Shown here: positions 25,761 through 35,108 of the stretch, one piece after another
Layout of the letters: each line of letters starts with the position of its first letter
How positions within the stretch are numbered: position 1 is the first letter of the stretch
Assembly (NCBI RefSeq): GCF_002090135.1
Contig: NZ_BBRL01000005.1
Coordinates: 1-64,000, forward strand
Length of the DNA: 64,000 bases
Direction: 5' to 3'
DNA from: Demequina sp. NBRC 110055
GTDB lineage: Bacteria; Actinomycetota; Actinomycetes; Actinomycetales; Demequinaceae
The notes under the pieces: model-generated
Seen by the model: the letters and a program-made list of their open reading frames with translations, nothing else
Databases searched by the model: none
What the model was told of the DNA's origin: nothing
Made by a program: the position numbers and the translations under genes

Positions 25761-25810
25761 GGCCGATGCCGTGGTGGGGCTCCGTACGGAGCCCCACCAC
25801 GGCATCGGCC
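25761..25810. repeat. 50-bp perfect palindrome with GGCCGATGCCGTGG in both arms
   Basis: Twenty-five bases and their exact complement meet with no spacer at GTAC. The outer 14 bases of each arm are the dispersed word (25761-25774 and 25797-25810). It lies 3' of the aminopeptidase gene and upstream of the LLM gene, both on the minus strand. It could terminate pepP transcription without a U-tract; the A/T-rich run is on the wrong side for that strand. Confidence 0.85.
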
Positions 25811-25821
25811 TTAAAAAAGCG

Positions 25822-27192
25822 TTAGCGCGAGTGGCGCTGCATCCACTCCTCGATCGCGTCGGGGTCGCGAGGCAGGGCCGCCGAGAGGTTCTCCACGCCC
25901 TCGGCTGTGACGAGCACGTCGTCCTCGATGCGGATGCCGATGCCGCGCAGTTCGGCGGGCACGGCGAGATCGTCGGCCTTGAAGTACAGGCCCGGCTCGA
26001 TGGTGAAGACCATGCCGGGCTCGAGCGGGCCGTCCATGTACGTCTCGCGCTTGGCGGCGGCACAGTCGTGCACGTCGAGGCCCAGGTGGTGCGACGTGGA
26101 GTGCACCATCCAGCGACGGAACAGCTTGGACTCGTCGGAATCCGCGTCGGGCACGATGCCCCACTCGGTGAGGCGCGCCTCGATGACGTCCATCGCGGCC
26201 TCGTGGACGTCGCGCAGGGTGGCGCCGGGGCGGGCGACGGCGAAGGCGGCGTCGGCGGCCTCCAGGACCACCTCGTAGACCTTGCGCTGGACCGGCGTGT
26301 ACTGGCCGGTGACCGGCAGGGTGCGGGTGATGTCGGCCGTATACAGCGACTCGACCTCGACGCCCGCGTCGAGCAGCAGCAGATCACCCGCGCGCACCTG
26401 GCCGTGGTTGGTGATCCAGTGGAGCGTCGTGGCGTGGTCGCCGGCGGCGGCGATGGTCTCGTAGCCCACCGCGTTGCCCTCCTCGCGGGCGTGGCCGTCG
26501 AAGGTGGCCTCGATGACGCGCTCGCCGCGCTTGTGCTCGATGGCGCGCGGCAGTTCCCCGACCACGCGCTCGAATCCCGCGATGGTGGCGTCGACCGCGT
26601 CGCGCATCTGCTGGATCTCCCACTCGTCCTTGACGAGGCGGTCGAGGTGGAGCGCGGCGCGCACCTTCTTTTTGGGGTGCTTGGCGGGGGTGATGTCCTC
26701 GGGAAGCTCGGACAGCGGCGCGGTTGCGATGCCGGTGAGGGCGGCGAACTCCGCCAGGCCCGGGCGGCGGCCAATCCAGAACTCGCCGGAACGCGGATCG
26801 GTGTAGAAGCCGTCCTCGTCCTTCGTGGCGGGGGGCACCAGGTACAGGGTGGCGTCGTGACCCTCGGCGGTCGGTTCCATCACGAGCACGGCGCCGGGCT
26901 CGCGGTCGGTGCCCAGGCCCGTGAGGTACGCGAAGTCGCGGTCGGGCGAGAACCGGTAGTCGGTGTCGTTGGAGCGCACCTTGAGCTCGCCGGCGGGAGC
27001 GACGATGCGCTTGCCGGGGAACTGGGCCGACAGGCGCGCACGGCGCGCGGCGGCGAAGGGGGCGGACGCCATGGCGGTGGTCTCGAGGTCCTCGGGCTCG
27101 GCCCACTGCGAGCCGATCCAGGCCTTGAACTCGTCGTTGTCCGGGCGCAGGGCGCGTGCCTTGTTGGTCTTGTCAGCGGTGTCGTCGGTCAC
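25822..27192 (-). CDS. pepP: Xaa-Pro aminopeptidase (aminopeptidase P, M24B)
   Basis: A 456-residue metallopeptidase releasing N-terminal residues before proline. The N-terminal creatinase-like domain (about 40-190) leads to the pita-bread domain. All five metal ligands are visible: LLLLDAG, YTADITRT, HSTSHHLGLDVHD, TIEPGLYF and GIRIEDDVLVT. Length is normal for bacterial PepP. The GTG start follows from the strong similarity beginning after the TDDTADK tail. It is divergent from the PHP gene, 69 bases away, and followed by the 50-bp palindrome. Confidence 0.93.
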   Translation of the reverse strand: MTDDTADKTNKARALRPDNDEFKAWIGSQWAEPEDLETTAMASAPFAAARRARLSAQFPGKRIVAPAGELKVRSNDTDYRFSPDRDFAYLTGLGTDREPGAVLVMEPTAEGHDATLYLVPPATKDEDGFYTDPRSGEFWIGRRPGLAEFAALTGIATAPLSELPEDITPAKHPKKKVRAALHLDRLVKDEWEIQQMRDAVDATIAGFERVVGELPRAIEHKRGERVIEATFDGHAREEGNAVGYETIAAAGDHATTLHWITNHGQVRAGDLLLLDAGVEVESLYTADITRTLPVTGQYTPVQRKVYEVVLEAADAAFAVARPGATLRDVHEAAMDVIEARLTEWGIVPDADSDESKLFRRWMVHSTSHHLGLDVHDCAAAKRETYMDGPLEPGMVFTIEPGLYFKADDLAVPAELRGIGIRIEDDVLVTAEGVENLSAALPRDPDAIEEWMQRHSR

Positions 27193-27248
27193 CCGCCTAT
27201 GGTCGCACGGCGACGCGGGACCGTGAGGTCTCGAGTGGTGCGTCCCCG

Positions 27249-27254
27249 TAGGCT
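27249..27254 (+). promoter_or_regulatory. Leaderless-type -10 element of the PHP gene
   Basis: TAGGCT, 7 bases before the ATG at 27262. Confidence 0.5.
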
Positions 27255-27261
27255 GGCGCGT

Positions 27262-28089
27262 ATGCGCATCGACCTGCACACGCACTCGACCGTCTCGGAC
27301 GGCACGGGCAGCCCCGCGCAGGTGATGCGGGAGGCCGCGGAGGCCGGTATCGACGTGGTGGCGTTGACCGACCACGATTCGATCGGCGGCTGGGACGAGG
27401 CTCACGCGGCGGCGGCCGATGCCGGGGTCGCCTTCGTGCCCGGCATCGAGGTCTCGTGCAAACACCGGGGCATCTCGATCCATCTGCTGTCGTACTGGCA
27501 CGACCGCTCGGACGCCGACGTGCGCGACATGCTCGCCCTCACGCGTGAGGCGAGGGTGCACCGGGCGCAGGCCATCGTGGGCGTCCTCGCGGCCGACTTT
27601 CCGCTCAGCTGGGATGCCGTCGCGGCGCGCGCGGGGATCGGCACCACCGTGGGACGCCCGCATATCGCCGATGCCCTGGTCGACCTGGGCGTGGTCCCCA
27701 CCCGCGACGCGGCGTTTGACCGCATCCTTGCCCCCGGCTCGCGCTATTACGTTCCCCACTTCGCGCCCGAGGTGACCGCCGCGATCGCGACGATGCGCCG
27801 GGCCGGGGGAGTGACGGTGTTCGCCCACCCGGGGGCGGCGGCCAGAGGCCGGGTGGTGGCCGATGCCGTGATCGGCGAGATGGCGCGCGCCGGCCTGGTG
27901 GGCATCGAGATCGATCACCGGGACCACGACGAGGCGACGCGCTCGCGGCTCGTGAGACTGGGGGAGACCCTCGGCCTCGTGCGCACGGGCGCGAGCGACT
28001 ATCACGGCACCGGCAAGCGCAACCGCCTGGGGGAGAACCTCACGTCGCCCGAGGCGTTCGCGGCGCTCGAGGCCGCGCGCACGCGGTAG
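27262..28089 (+). CDS. PHP domain phosphoesterase (RNase AM / nucleoside bisphosphatase type)
   Basis: A 275-residue metal-dependent phosphoesterase of the TrpH/YciV type, which removes phosphate from 3',5'-nucleoside bisphosphates or trims RNA 5' ends. PHP motifs in order: DLHTHSTVSDG, ALTDHDS, PGIEVS, GRPHIADAL, VFAHPGA and a C-terminal ASDYHG. All metal-binding His and Asp residues are present. The ATG at 27262 is backed by the TAGGCT element. It converges on the helicase gene across a strong hairpin. Confidence 0.88.
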   Translation: MRIDLHTHSTVSDGTGSPAQVMREAAEAGIDVVALTDHDSIGGWDEAHAAAADAGVAFVPGIEVSCKHRGISIHLLSYWHDRSDADVRDMLALTREARVHRAQAIVGVLAADFPLSWDAVAARAGIGTTVGRPHIADALVDLGVVPTRDAAFDRILAPGSRYYVPHFAPEVTAAIATMRRAGGVTVFAHPGAAARGRVVADAVIGEMARAGLVGIEIDHRDHDEATRSRLVRLGETLGLVRTGASDYHGTGKRNRLGENLTSPEAFAALEAARTR

Positions 28090-28093
28090 CCAG

Positions 28094-28107
28094 CCACGGC
28101 ATCGGCC
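28094..28107 (-). repeat. GGCCGATGCCGTGG repeat word, intergenic
   Basis: Exact copy on the minus strand, 5 bases after the PHP stop codon. Confidence 0.75.
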
Positions 28108-28127
28108 GCCGTCGAGCCCTCCACGCG

Positions 28128-28165
28128 CCGAGGGGCGGCACCGCCGAAACGGTGCCGCCCCTCGG
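28128..28165. terminator. Strong bidirectional terminator hairpin
   Basis: A perfect 16-bp stem (CCGAGGGGCGGCACCG and complement) with a 6-base loop lies between the convergent PHP and RNA helicase genes. Confidence 0.8.
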
Positions 28166-28180
28166 GACGTGAAAGGAGGC

Positions 28181-29791
28181 TTAGCCCTCCTGCGCAGGGG
28201 CCGCCTGGGCGCCCCCCTGGCCGGAGCCGCCGGAGCGGCGACGACGACGGTTGCGATTCCGACGCGGCTTGGCCTCGCCGTCGGTTGCGCCGCCCTCGGC
28301 GCGCCGCTGACGCTCAGCCTGGCCGGACTCAGCCGAACCCGAGTTGCCCTGACCGGAGCCGCCGGAGCGGCGACGGTTGCGGTTGCCGCCCGAGCGCTGG
28401 CCGTCACGGCCGCCACGCTCACCACCGCGGCCGCCGTCACGGCCGCCGCGACCACCCTGGCCACCCTGGCCACCGGTGTGCTTGCCGGTCTCGCCGAGGT
28501 CCTCGAGCTTCTCACCCTCGAGGCCCTCAAGCGTGCGCTTGTCGCGCGGCAGGCGGCCCTTGGTGCCCGCGGGGATCTCGAGGTCGGTGAAGAGGTGCTC
28601 GGACGACGAGTACGTCTCGACCGGCTCGGGGAAGCCCAGGTCGAGGGCCTTGTCGATGAGCGTCCAGCGCGGCACGTCGTCCCAGTCCACGAAGGTGACG
28701 GCGGTGCCCGTCTTGCCCGCGCGACCCGTACGGCCGATGCGGTGGAGGTACGTCTTCTCGTCCTCGGGGCACTGGTAGTTGATGACGTGGGTAACGTCCT
28801 CGACGTCGATGCCGCGCGCCGCGACATCGGTCGCGACCAGCACGTCGATCTTCGAGTGACGGAACGCGCGCAGGGCCTGCTCGCGCGCGCCCTGGCCCAG
28901 GTCGCCGTGGATGGCGCCAGCAGCGAAGCCGCGGTCGCGCAGTTCGTCGGAGACCTTCGCGGCGGTGCGCTTGGTACGCGCGAACACGACGGTGCGGCCG
29001 CGACCGTCGGCCTGCAGGATGCGGGCCAGGACCTCGATCTTATCGAGGGCGTGGGCGCGGTAGACCACCTGCTTGATGGCCTTCACGGTCGCGCCGTCGT
29101 CGTCGGGGTCGGCCGCACGGATGTGCGTGGGCTGCGTCATGTAGCGGCGCGCGAGCGACACCACGGCGCCGGGCATGGTCGCCGAGAACAGCATGGTGTG
29201 ACGCGACGCCGGCGTTGCGGCGAGCAGGCGCTCAACGTCGGGAAGGAAGCCGAGGTCCAGCATTTCGTCGGCCTCGTCGAGCACGACGGTGCGCACGTAG
29301 CGCAGGTCGAGGTGGCCCTGGCCCAGCAGGTCGATCATGCGGCCGGGGGTGCCGACGACGACCTCGGCGCCCTTGACGAGCGCCTCGATCTGCGGCTCAT
29401 ACGCGCGGCCGCCGTAGATCTGGACGATGCGCGTGGAGCGCTTCTTGGACGCGGTCTCGAGGTCGCCGGCCACCTGCACGGCGAGCTCGCGGGTCGGGGC
29501 GACCACGAGGGCCTGCGGCTTACCGGGCTCGGGCAGCGCGTCGAAGCCGTCCTCGCCGGGGGAGACGGTGCGGTGCAGCAGTGGCACACCGAAGCCGAGG
29601 GTCTTACCCGTTCCGGTCTTGGCCTGGCCGATGATGTCGTGGCCGGCGAGGGCCACGGGCAGCGTCATCGCCTGGATGGGGAACGGCGCGACGATGCCGT
29701 GGTTCGCGAGCGCCTCGACGATCGCGGGGTTGACGTCGAAATCGGCGAAGCTTTGGTCGGGGGTCTGCACGCTGGCATGCGTGTCTGTCAT
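28181..29791 (-). CDS. DEAD-box ATP-dependent RNA helicase with RGG-rich tail
   Basis: A 536-residue RNA helicase, RhlE/CsdA-like. The motifs are complete: Q motif ending in APFPIQ, AKTGTGKT (I), PTRELAVQV (Ia), TPGRMIDLL (Ib), VLDEADEML (II), SATMP (III), VFARTKRTA (IV), ATDVAARGIDVEDV (V) and HRIGRTGRAG (VI). The last 100 residues are Gly/Arg-rich (GGQGGQGGRGGRDGGRGG and several NRNRRR runs), a disordered RNA-binding tail. Likely roles are ribosome assembly or RNA turnover, often cold-induced. The ATG at 29791 has AGAGGA six bases upstream. Confidence 0.93.
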   Translation of the reverse strand: MTDTHASVQTPDQSFADFDVNPAIVEALANHGIVAPFPIQAMTLPVALAGHDIIGQAKTGTGKTLGFGVPLLHRTVSPGEDGFDALPEPGKPQALVVAPTRELAVQVAGDLETASKKRSTRIVQIYGGRAYEPQIEALVKGAEVVVGTPGRMIDLLGQGHLDLRYVRTVVLDEADEMLDLGFLPDVERLLAATPASRHTMLFSATMPGAVVSLARRYMTQPTHIRAADPDDDGATVKAIKQVVYRAHALDKIEVLARILQADGRGRTVVFARTKRTAAKVSDELRDRGFAAGAIHGDLGQGAREQALRAFRHSKIDVLVATDVAARGIDVEDVTHVINYQCPEDEKTYLHRIGRTGRAGKTGTAVTFVDWDDVPRWTLIDKALDLGFPEPVETYSSSEHLFTDLEIPAGTKGRLPRDKRTLEGLEGEKLEDLGETGKHTGGQGGQGGRGGRDGGRGGERGGRDGQRSGGNRNRRRSGGSGQGNSGSAESGQAERQRRAEGGATDGEAKPRRNRNRRRRRSGGSGQGGAQAAPAQEG

Positions 29792-29965
29792 GTGTCCTCT
29801 TTGAGTGTGTGCGCGTCGAATCGCGCGGTAACGGCGGGCAGCCGATCGCGAATCATCCTCGCTCGCGGCCATCGCTCTCTTCAGCGGCGCCGCGCAACAC
29901 ACAACGACCGGTCAGCCCCGGGTCGTCGCCCATTCTACGCTCACGCAGGCGCGAGGGGCCAGGAG

Positions 29966-29979
29966 GGCCGATGCCGTGG
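29966..29979 (+). repeat. GGCCGATGCCGTGG repeat word, intergenic
   Basis: Exact copy, 16 bases beyond the stop codon of the TetR gene, in the 203-base spacer before the RNA helicase gene. The rest of that spacer shows no gene. Confidence 0.75.
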
Positions 29980-29994
29980 CCGGCTGGCCGCGCG

Positions 29995-30636
29995 TCAGGC
30001 GCCCCCGTCAAACGGAGAGGGGCGCGGATCGAGGGCCTGGAGGGCGATGGCCTCGATCGCGAACGCGCTCGTCTGAGCGAGCTCGACCTGGGTGGGGTCC
30101 AAGAGCCATTGCACCTGCAGGCCATCCATGACGGCGAGCACCGAGGCAGCCGCGCGGTCGACCCTCGCGGGCTCGTCGAGGCCGCGCTCGGCGCACATCA
30201 CGCGGAACGCCTCCGCCACCTCGCCGCGCAGCACCCGGTAGCGGTCCTCGAAGTACTCGCGGCCGGGGTTGGCGTCGGTGACGGACTCCGCCGACAGCAC
30301 CGCGTAGGCCTGGACGATGCCGGGGCGCTGCTCATTGGCGAACGCCGTACGAATGAGGTGGCGGAACAACTCGATGCCGTCGGGGATGTGCTGGCCCTCG
30401 ATCCCCTCGACGTCGGACTCGTCGCGGTAGCGCAACACCTCGACGAGGAGTCGGTCCTTCGAACCGAAGTGGTGGAGGATCCCCGCGTGGGTCATGCCGA
30501 CCTGTTCCGCGATCTCCGCGAGCGGGCCGTTGTTGTAGCCCTTGGCTCCAAAGGTTTCGAGCGCCGCGGCGAGGATCTCCCGGCGTCGTGCGGCCGTCTC
30601 TGGCCGTGGGGGGAGCTGTCGTCTGGTCGTCGCCAT
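29995..30636 (-). CDS. TetR family transcriptional regulator
   Basis: A 213-residue regulator. The N-terminal helix-turn-helix (about 18-65) shows ILAAALETFGAKGYNNGPLA then MTHAGILHHFGSKDRLLVEV, the usual TetR pattern. The C-terminal ligand domain is of the TetR_C type with no recognisable ligand signature. It is divergent from the GH3 glucosidase gene, with ACTTAC-N10-GTAAGT in the spacer, so it most likely represses the glucoside operon. The ATG start has no strong ribosome site. Confidence 0.9.
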   Translation of the reverse strand: MATTRRQLPPRPETAARRREILAAALETFGAKGYNNGPLAEIAEQVGMTHAGILHHFGSKDRLLVEVLRYRDESDVEGIEGQHIPDGIELFRHLIRTAFANEQRPGIVQAYAVLSAESVTDANPGREYFEDRYRVLRGEVAEAFRVMCAERGLDEPARVDRAAASVLAVMDGLQVQWLLDPTQVELAQTSAFAIEAIALQALDPRPSPFDGGA

Positions 30637-30772
30637 CGTCGTCCTCGTCGCGGTGGTCTGTGCGCCCGCGGCGGCTGCCGCGGATCACGAAACCGAGTCT
30701 AGGTGGCGGGACGCGAGCCTCAGGACCACGTCACGCCCAGGTCACGAAACGGTATCGATCCTCGTCTCGGCG

Positions 30773-30804
30773 TTGCTACTTACTGACAGCATTGTAAGTT
30801 ACTG
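30773..30804 (+). promoter_or_regulatory. Promoter of the GH3 operon overlapped by a probable TetR operator
   Basis: TTGCTA (30773) and TAAGTT (30795) with a 16-base spacer resemble -35 and -10. ACTTAC at 30778 and GTAAGT at 30794 form an inverted repeat across this promoter, and TTACTG repeats at 30780 and 30799. The layout suits repression by the divergent TetR protein. Confidence 0.5.
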
Positions 30805-30852
30805 CCCAGCGGGACCGCCAGGCCCCGTCCCCGATGACGAGGAGCACCTCAC

Positions 30853-33309
30853 GTGACGACGACGTCCGAGCCGACGAGCACCACGCTCGAGGGCTGCCGA
30901 GCCCTAGCCGAGCGCCTCCCGCTGGAGCGCAAGGTCGAGCTCCTCACGGGCGCCACCATGTGGCGACTCATCGCCCTGCCCGAGCTCGGGATGCGTTCGG
31001 TGACCTTCTCCGACGGACCCGTCGGGGTGAGGGGACTGGGAGAGACCGAGGGCGAGACGTCGATCCTGCTGCCCACCCCCTCGGGCATTGCGGCCGCGTG
31101 GGACCTCGACCTCGCCCGCGAGGTCGGTGCGGCGTTCGCGCAGGAGGCGCGCTCTCACGGCGTGGACGTGGTGCTCGCCCCCCAGGTGAACATCCAGCGC
31201 ACCCCGGTGGGCGGCCGTCACTTCGAGTGCTTCTCCGAGGACCCCGCTCTCACCGCGCGTATCGGTGTCGCGCTGGTGAGCGGCATCCAGGACGCCGGCG
31301 TGGCCGCCTGCATGAAGCACTATGTCGCCAACGACTCCGAGACGGAGCGCACCTCCATGGTGTCCCGGGTGGACGCACGCACCCTCCGCGAGGTATATCT
31401 CGCCCCCTTCGCCGCCGCGGTCGAGGCCGGCGTGTGGTCGCTCATGGCGGCCTACAACGGCGTCGACGACGGCGTCGAGGTCGCGCCCATGACCGAACAC
31501 CGCCACCTCAACGTCGACATCCTCAAGCACGATCTGGGCTTCGACGGTGTGCTCGTGTCCGACTGGGAGGCGACCAGGAACGCCGCGGAGGCCGCCGCGG
31601 GCGGCCTCGACCTCGTGATGCCCGGTCCAGGGGGCCCCTGGGCCGAGGGGTTGTTAACCGCGGTGCGAGACGGACGCGTGCGCGAGGGCGAGATCGACGA
31701 CAAGGTCGCCCGCGTGCTCCTGCTTGCCCACCGTGTGGGCGCCTTTGAGGCCACGCCGCGGCCCGTCCTCGAACGTGACCTCGCGGCGCTCGCGCGCCGC
31801 GCGGCCGCCCGGGGCACCGTGGTCCTGCGCGCCCCCGACGATGGCGCCGTGTGGGACCGCCCGGCCCCTCGCACCATTGCCTTGCTGGGCGCGAATGCGG
31901 AACGTCCTCACGTGCTCGGAGGCGGCTCGTCGACCGTGCACCCCGCCCATGTCGTCACCCCGCACGAGGGGCTTGCCGCGCGCTGGCCGGATGCCACCAT
32001 CGTGTCCGAGCGCGGCGGGGACCCCCGGGTCTTCGCGCCCCGCCTCGATATTGCTGGCCGCGTGCCCGCGGGGCTCGGGGTGACGTGGCTCGATTCCGCG
32101 GGCGCGGTGGTGTGCGAGGACGCCCTGGAGGCGCACGATGGCTGGCTGAGGGATATTCCGGCAGCCGCGACGGACGTGATCCTCACCGCCGAGGTGACGC
32201 TCGACGAGCCGGGCATCCATCGCCTGTCGGTGGGCACCGTGGGCATCCACCGCACGAAGATTGACGGGGTCGTGGCGTCGGAAGGGGAGCGGCGTGTGGG
32301 GGTCGACTGTGTGCTCGACTCCTCCGTCAACACGCCCCACGGGCTGCCCGTCGACGTCGAGGTCGTCGAGCCCAAGACCGTGCGCCTCACGTCCCGTCAC
32401 CAGGTCATCGACGCGGCCGGGTACGGCCGCATGGTGCGCGCCGAGTTGCGCCACGCGCTGCCGCGGCGCAGCGACGAGCAGGAGATGGCCGATGCCGTGG
32501 CGGCGGCCCGCGCGGCGGACCTCGCCGTGGTGGTAGTCGGCACCAACGAGGAGTGCGAGTCCGAGGGATGGGACCGCGCCACGCTGTCGCTGCCGGGGTG
32601 CCAGGACGAGTTGGTGTCGCGCGTCCTCGCCGAGGTTCCCGACGCGGTCATCATCGTCAACGCCGGGGCACCCATGCTGCTGCCGTGGCTCGACCAGGCG
32701 CGCACCGTGTTGTGGGCGTGGTTCCCGGGGCAGGAGGCCGGGCACGCGCTCGCGGACGTGCTGGCCGGTCGGATCGAGGCCTCGGGCCGCCTGCCGTGGA
32801 CCCTTCCCGCACACGAGGAGGACGTGCCCGTGCCTCACGCGGTCCCGGTCGCCGGGGTCGTCGACTATGCCGAGGGCGTGCACGTGGGCTACCGGGCGTG
32901 GGAGCGCTCCGGTGCCACCGCCGCGGCGCCGTTCGGCCACGGCCTGGGGTGGACGCGCTGGGAGCACGCGGTGGGCGCGGCAGGCGTGAGCGTTGAGGGG
33001 ATCGACGTGGACGTCACCGTGCGCAACGTCGGCACACGCGCCGGCCGCGAGGTGGTCCAGGTGTATGTCGAGGCGCCCGGTGACGAGCATGATCGCCCGG
33101 TGAGGTGGCTCGGCGGCTTCGCGGCCGTCACTGTCTCCCCGGGCGAGGAGGCGAGCGTGACCGTGCGGATCCCGCGCCGCGCGCTCGAGATATGGGATGT
33201 GCGGCAGGACGCATGGGTCCTGCCGGAGGGCGTCTATCGCCTGCACACGGGACGGTCGGTGCGGGACATCCGGGGGGTCATCGACGTCCCCGTGGATGCC
33301 ACGCCCTAG
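30853..33309 (+). CDS. Glycoside hydrolase family 3 beta-glucosidase with PA14-like insert
   Basis: An 818-residue enzyme that hydrolyses terminal beta-linked glucose. The GH3 N-domain (about 35-290) has FSDGPVGVRG, NIQRTPVGGRHFECFSEDP, KHYVAND and LVSDWEA, in which Asp237 is the nucleophile. A PA14-like insert lies at about 390-530 in the C-domain, and a fibronectin-III-like domain closes the protein. There is no signal peptide, so it acts inside the cell on imported glucosides. The start is GTG with GAGGAG upstream. It heads an operon with an Opp-type importer and gluconokinase. Confidence 0.92.
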   Translation: MTTTSEPTSTTLEGCRALAERLPLERKVELLTGATMWRLIALPELGMRSVTFSDGPVGVRGLGETEGETSILLPTPSGIAAAWDLDLAREVGAAFAQEARSHGVDVVLAPQVNIQRTPVGGRHFECFSEDPALTARIGVALVSGIQDAGVAACMKHYVANDSETERTSMVSRVDARTLREVYLAPFAAAVEAGVWSLMAAYNGVDDGVEVAPMTEHRHLNVDILKHDLGFDGVLVSDWEATRNAAEAAAGGLDLVMPGPGGPWAEGLLTAVRDGRVREGEIDDKVARVLLLAHRVGAFEATPRPVLERDLAALARRAAARGTVVLRAPDDGAVWDRPAPRTIALLGANAERPHVLGGGSSTVHPAHVVTPHEGLAARWPDATIVSERGGDPRVFAPRLDIAGRVPAGLGVTWLDSAGAVVCEDALEAHDGWLRDIPAAATDVILTAEVTLDEPGIHRLSVGTVGIHRTKIDGVVASEGERRVGVDCVLDSSVNTPHGLPVDVEVVEPKTVRLTSRHQVIDAAGYGRMVRAELRHALPRRSDEQEMADAVAAARAADLAVVVVGTNEECESEGWDRATLSLPGCQDELVSRVLAEVPDAVIIVNAGAPMLLPWLDQARTVLWAWFPGQEAGHALADVLAGRIEASGRLPWTLPAHEEDVPVPHAVPVAGVVDYAEGVHVGYRAWERSGATAAAPFGHGLGWTRWEHAVGAAGVSVEGIDVDVTVRNVGTRAGREVVQVYVEAPGDEHDRPVRWLGGFAAVTVSPGEEASVTVRIPRRALEIWDVRQDAWVLPEGVYRLHTGRSVRDIRGVIDVPVDATP
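32487..32500 (+). repeat. GGCCGATGCCGTGG repeat word, in the GH3 gene
   Basis: Exact copy, in codons for Ala-Asp-Ala-Val. Confidence 0.65.
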
Positions 33310-33334
33310 CCGGACCGGGAGGTTCAGCCAGCAC

Positions 33335-33352
33335 GGCTCACCCCGGTGAGCC
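33335..33352 (+). promoter_or_regulatory. Short hairpin between glucosidase and binding-protein genes
   Basis: GGCTCACC and GGTGAGCC with two bases between. It may be an operator, an mRNA-stabilising hairpin or a weak terminator ahead of the binding-protein gene. Confidence 0.45.
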
Positions 33353-33401
33353 ACCCACCACGGCACCGGCAACCGCCGGTCCGCTCTTCAAGGAGGAAGA
33401 C

Positions 33402-35096
33402 ATGAGGATGAGGAAGTCCTCGATCGTGGCGCTCAGCATGGCCACCGCGCTGACGCTCACCGCGTGCAGCGGCAACGACAACCCCGAAACCGACGCGAGC
33501 GCCAGCGGATCGGGTGGCGGCGACACGTCGGCCACTCCCGGCGCGCCGCTCACCATCGCGAAGCCCGACGGCGCGATCGCGACCGAGTCCAACAACCCCT
33601 GGGTCGGCGACTCCTCGGGACTCAAGCTGGGCTATATCAACGCGATTCTCGAGCCGCTGGCTCAGGTCAACACCGTCGACCCGACCGCGGAAGTGATCCC
33701 GTGGCTCGCTGACAGCATCGAGTGGTCGGCGGACACCACCTCCGTCACTGTCACGGCGCGTGAGGGGGTGATGTGGAGCGACGGGGAGCCGTTCTCCGCC
33801 GATGACATCGCGTACACGTACCAGCTGTTCCTCGACCACCCTGAGATCGACACCGCCGCCCTGGGGCTGCAGAGCGTCACGCAAGACGGCAACGCCGTGA
33901 CCCTGCAGTTCGCCGAGCCGATGTTCGTCAAGCAGGACAAGGTCCTCATGAAGCTCATCGTTCCCAAGCACGTCTACGAGGGCATCGAGGACCCCGCCAC
34001 GGACCCCTTCCTGGAGCCGGTTGGCACGGGTCCCTACACGATGACGAGCTTCTCCACCGAGTCGGTGCAGCTCGACGCGCGCGACGACTACTGGGGCGGC
34101 GACCTCGCCGTGCCCACGCTGTACTACGTGTCGTACAACGACAACACGGCCCTCACCACCGCCCTCGCCACCGGCGACGCGGACTGGGCGCAGGCGTTCA
34201 TCCCGAACATCCAGTCCGCGTACCTCGACAAGGACGAAGCGAACCAGTACTGGGCCGCCGCCGGACTCGCGACGGACATCATGTACATGAACCTCACCGA
34301 GAAGCCGTTCAACGACGTCGCCTTCCGTCAGGCCGTGAACATGGTGGTGGACCGCGCCAAGCACGCCGAGATCGCGCGTGAGGGCAGCGTGCCCGAGCTC
34401 ACGTCGATCACCGGCCTGCCGACCCCCGTCGGTGACTCGTACATCGCGCCCGACTACCAGGGTGTTAACTACGAGGTCGACGTCGAGGGCGCCCGCCAGG
34501 TGCTCGAGGACGCCGGGTACAGCTGGGACGGCGACACGCTGATGGACCCCGACGGCGAGGCCGTGACCTTCACGCTATCGGTGCCTCAGGGCTGGAACGA
34601 CTACGTCACCGGCATCTCGCTGGTCTCGGACGAGGTCAAGGAGCTCGGTGTCGAGGCCACCGTCGACACTCCCGACGCGGACACCTGGTTCAACGACTCC
34701 GCGCTGGGAGACTTCGACGCCATCCTGCACTGGACCGACGGCGGCCTCACGCCGTACGACATGTACAAGTCGATGCTCAGCCAGGACTGGCTGGTACCGA
34801 TCGGTGAGCCCGCCAACAACAACTTCGGCCGCTTCGACAACGCCGATGTGACGCAGGCGCTCAACGACTACTCGACCGCTCAGGACGACGCGAGCCGTCA
34901 GGCCGCGCTCGCCACGATCGAGCAGATCTACGTCGACGAGGTGCCGACGATCGGTGTGGGCACGCGTCCGTCCCTCGCCGAGTACAACACCCGCAACTAC
35001 GTGGGCTGGCCGTCGGAGGAGGACCCCTACGCGGACCCGAACCCGACGATGCCGGGCGCGTCGCTCATCCTCACGAGCCTCGAGCCCGCGAACTGA
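33402..35096 (+). CDS. ABC transporter substrate-binding lipoprotein, Opp/Dpp family (SBP_bac_5)
   Basis: A 564-residue lipoprotein that captures the substrate outside the membrane. The signal peptide ends in the lipobox LTAC with Cys22, followed by a Ser/Gly linker. The fold is cluster C (peptide/nickel/opine type), with WSDGEPFSADDIAYTYQL and GTGPYTMTSF segments typical of the family. AAGGAGGAAG gives a strong ribosome site for the ATG at 33402. Its position after a cytoplasmic GH3 glucosidase suggests a beta-glucoside or cello-oligosaccharide ligand, as known for Opp-type sugar importers of Thermotoga, rather than a peptide. Confidence 0.92.
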   Translation: MRMRKSSIVALSMATALTLTACSGNDNPETDASASGSGGGDTSATPGAPLTIAKPDGAIATESNNPWVGDSSGLKLGYINAILEPLAQVNTVDPTAEVIPWLADSIEWSADTTSVTVTAREGVMWSDGEPFSADDIAYTYQLFLDHPEIDTAALGLQSVTQDGNAVTLQFAEPMFVKQDKVLMKLIVPKHVYEGIEDPATDPFLEPVGTGPYTMTSFSTESVQLDARDDYWGGDLAVPTLYYVSYNDNTALTTALATGDADWAQAFIPNIQSAYLDKDEANQYWAAAGLATDIMYMNLTEKPFNDVAFRQAVNMVVDRAKHAEIAREGSVPELTSITGLPTPVGDSYIAPDYQGVNYEVDVEGARQVLEDAGYSWDGDTLMDPDGEAVTFTLSVPQGWNDYVTGISLVSDEVKELGVEATVDTPDADTWFNDSALGDFDAILHWTDGGLTPYDMYKSMLSQDWLVPIGEPANNNFGRFDNADVTQALNDYSTAQDDASRQAALATIEQIYVDEVPTIGVGTRPSLAEYNTRNYVGWPSEEDPYADPNPTMPGASLILTSLEPAN

Positions 35097-35108
35097 TCGA
35101 CTCGCTGA

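Noticed and set aside
27193..28827. Long upstream extension of the aminopeptidase P frame on the minus strand
   Set aside because: It runs antisense to the PHP phosphoesterase and across its terminator; the family start lies at 27192.
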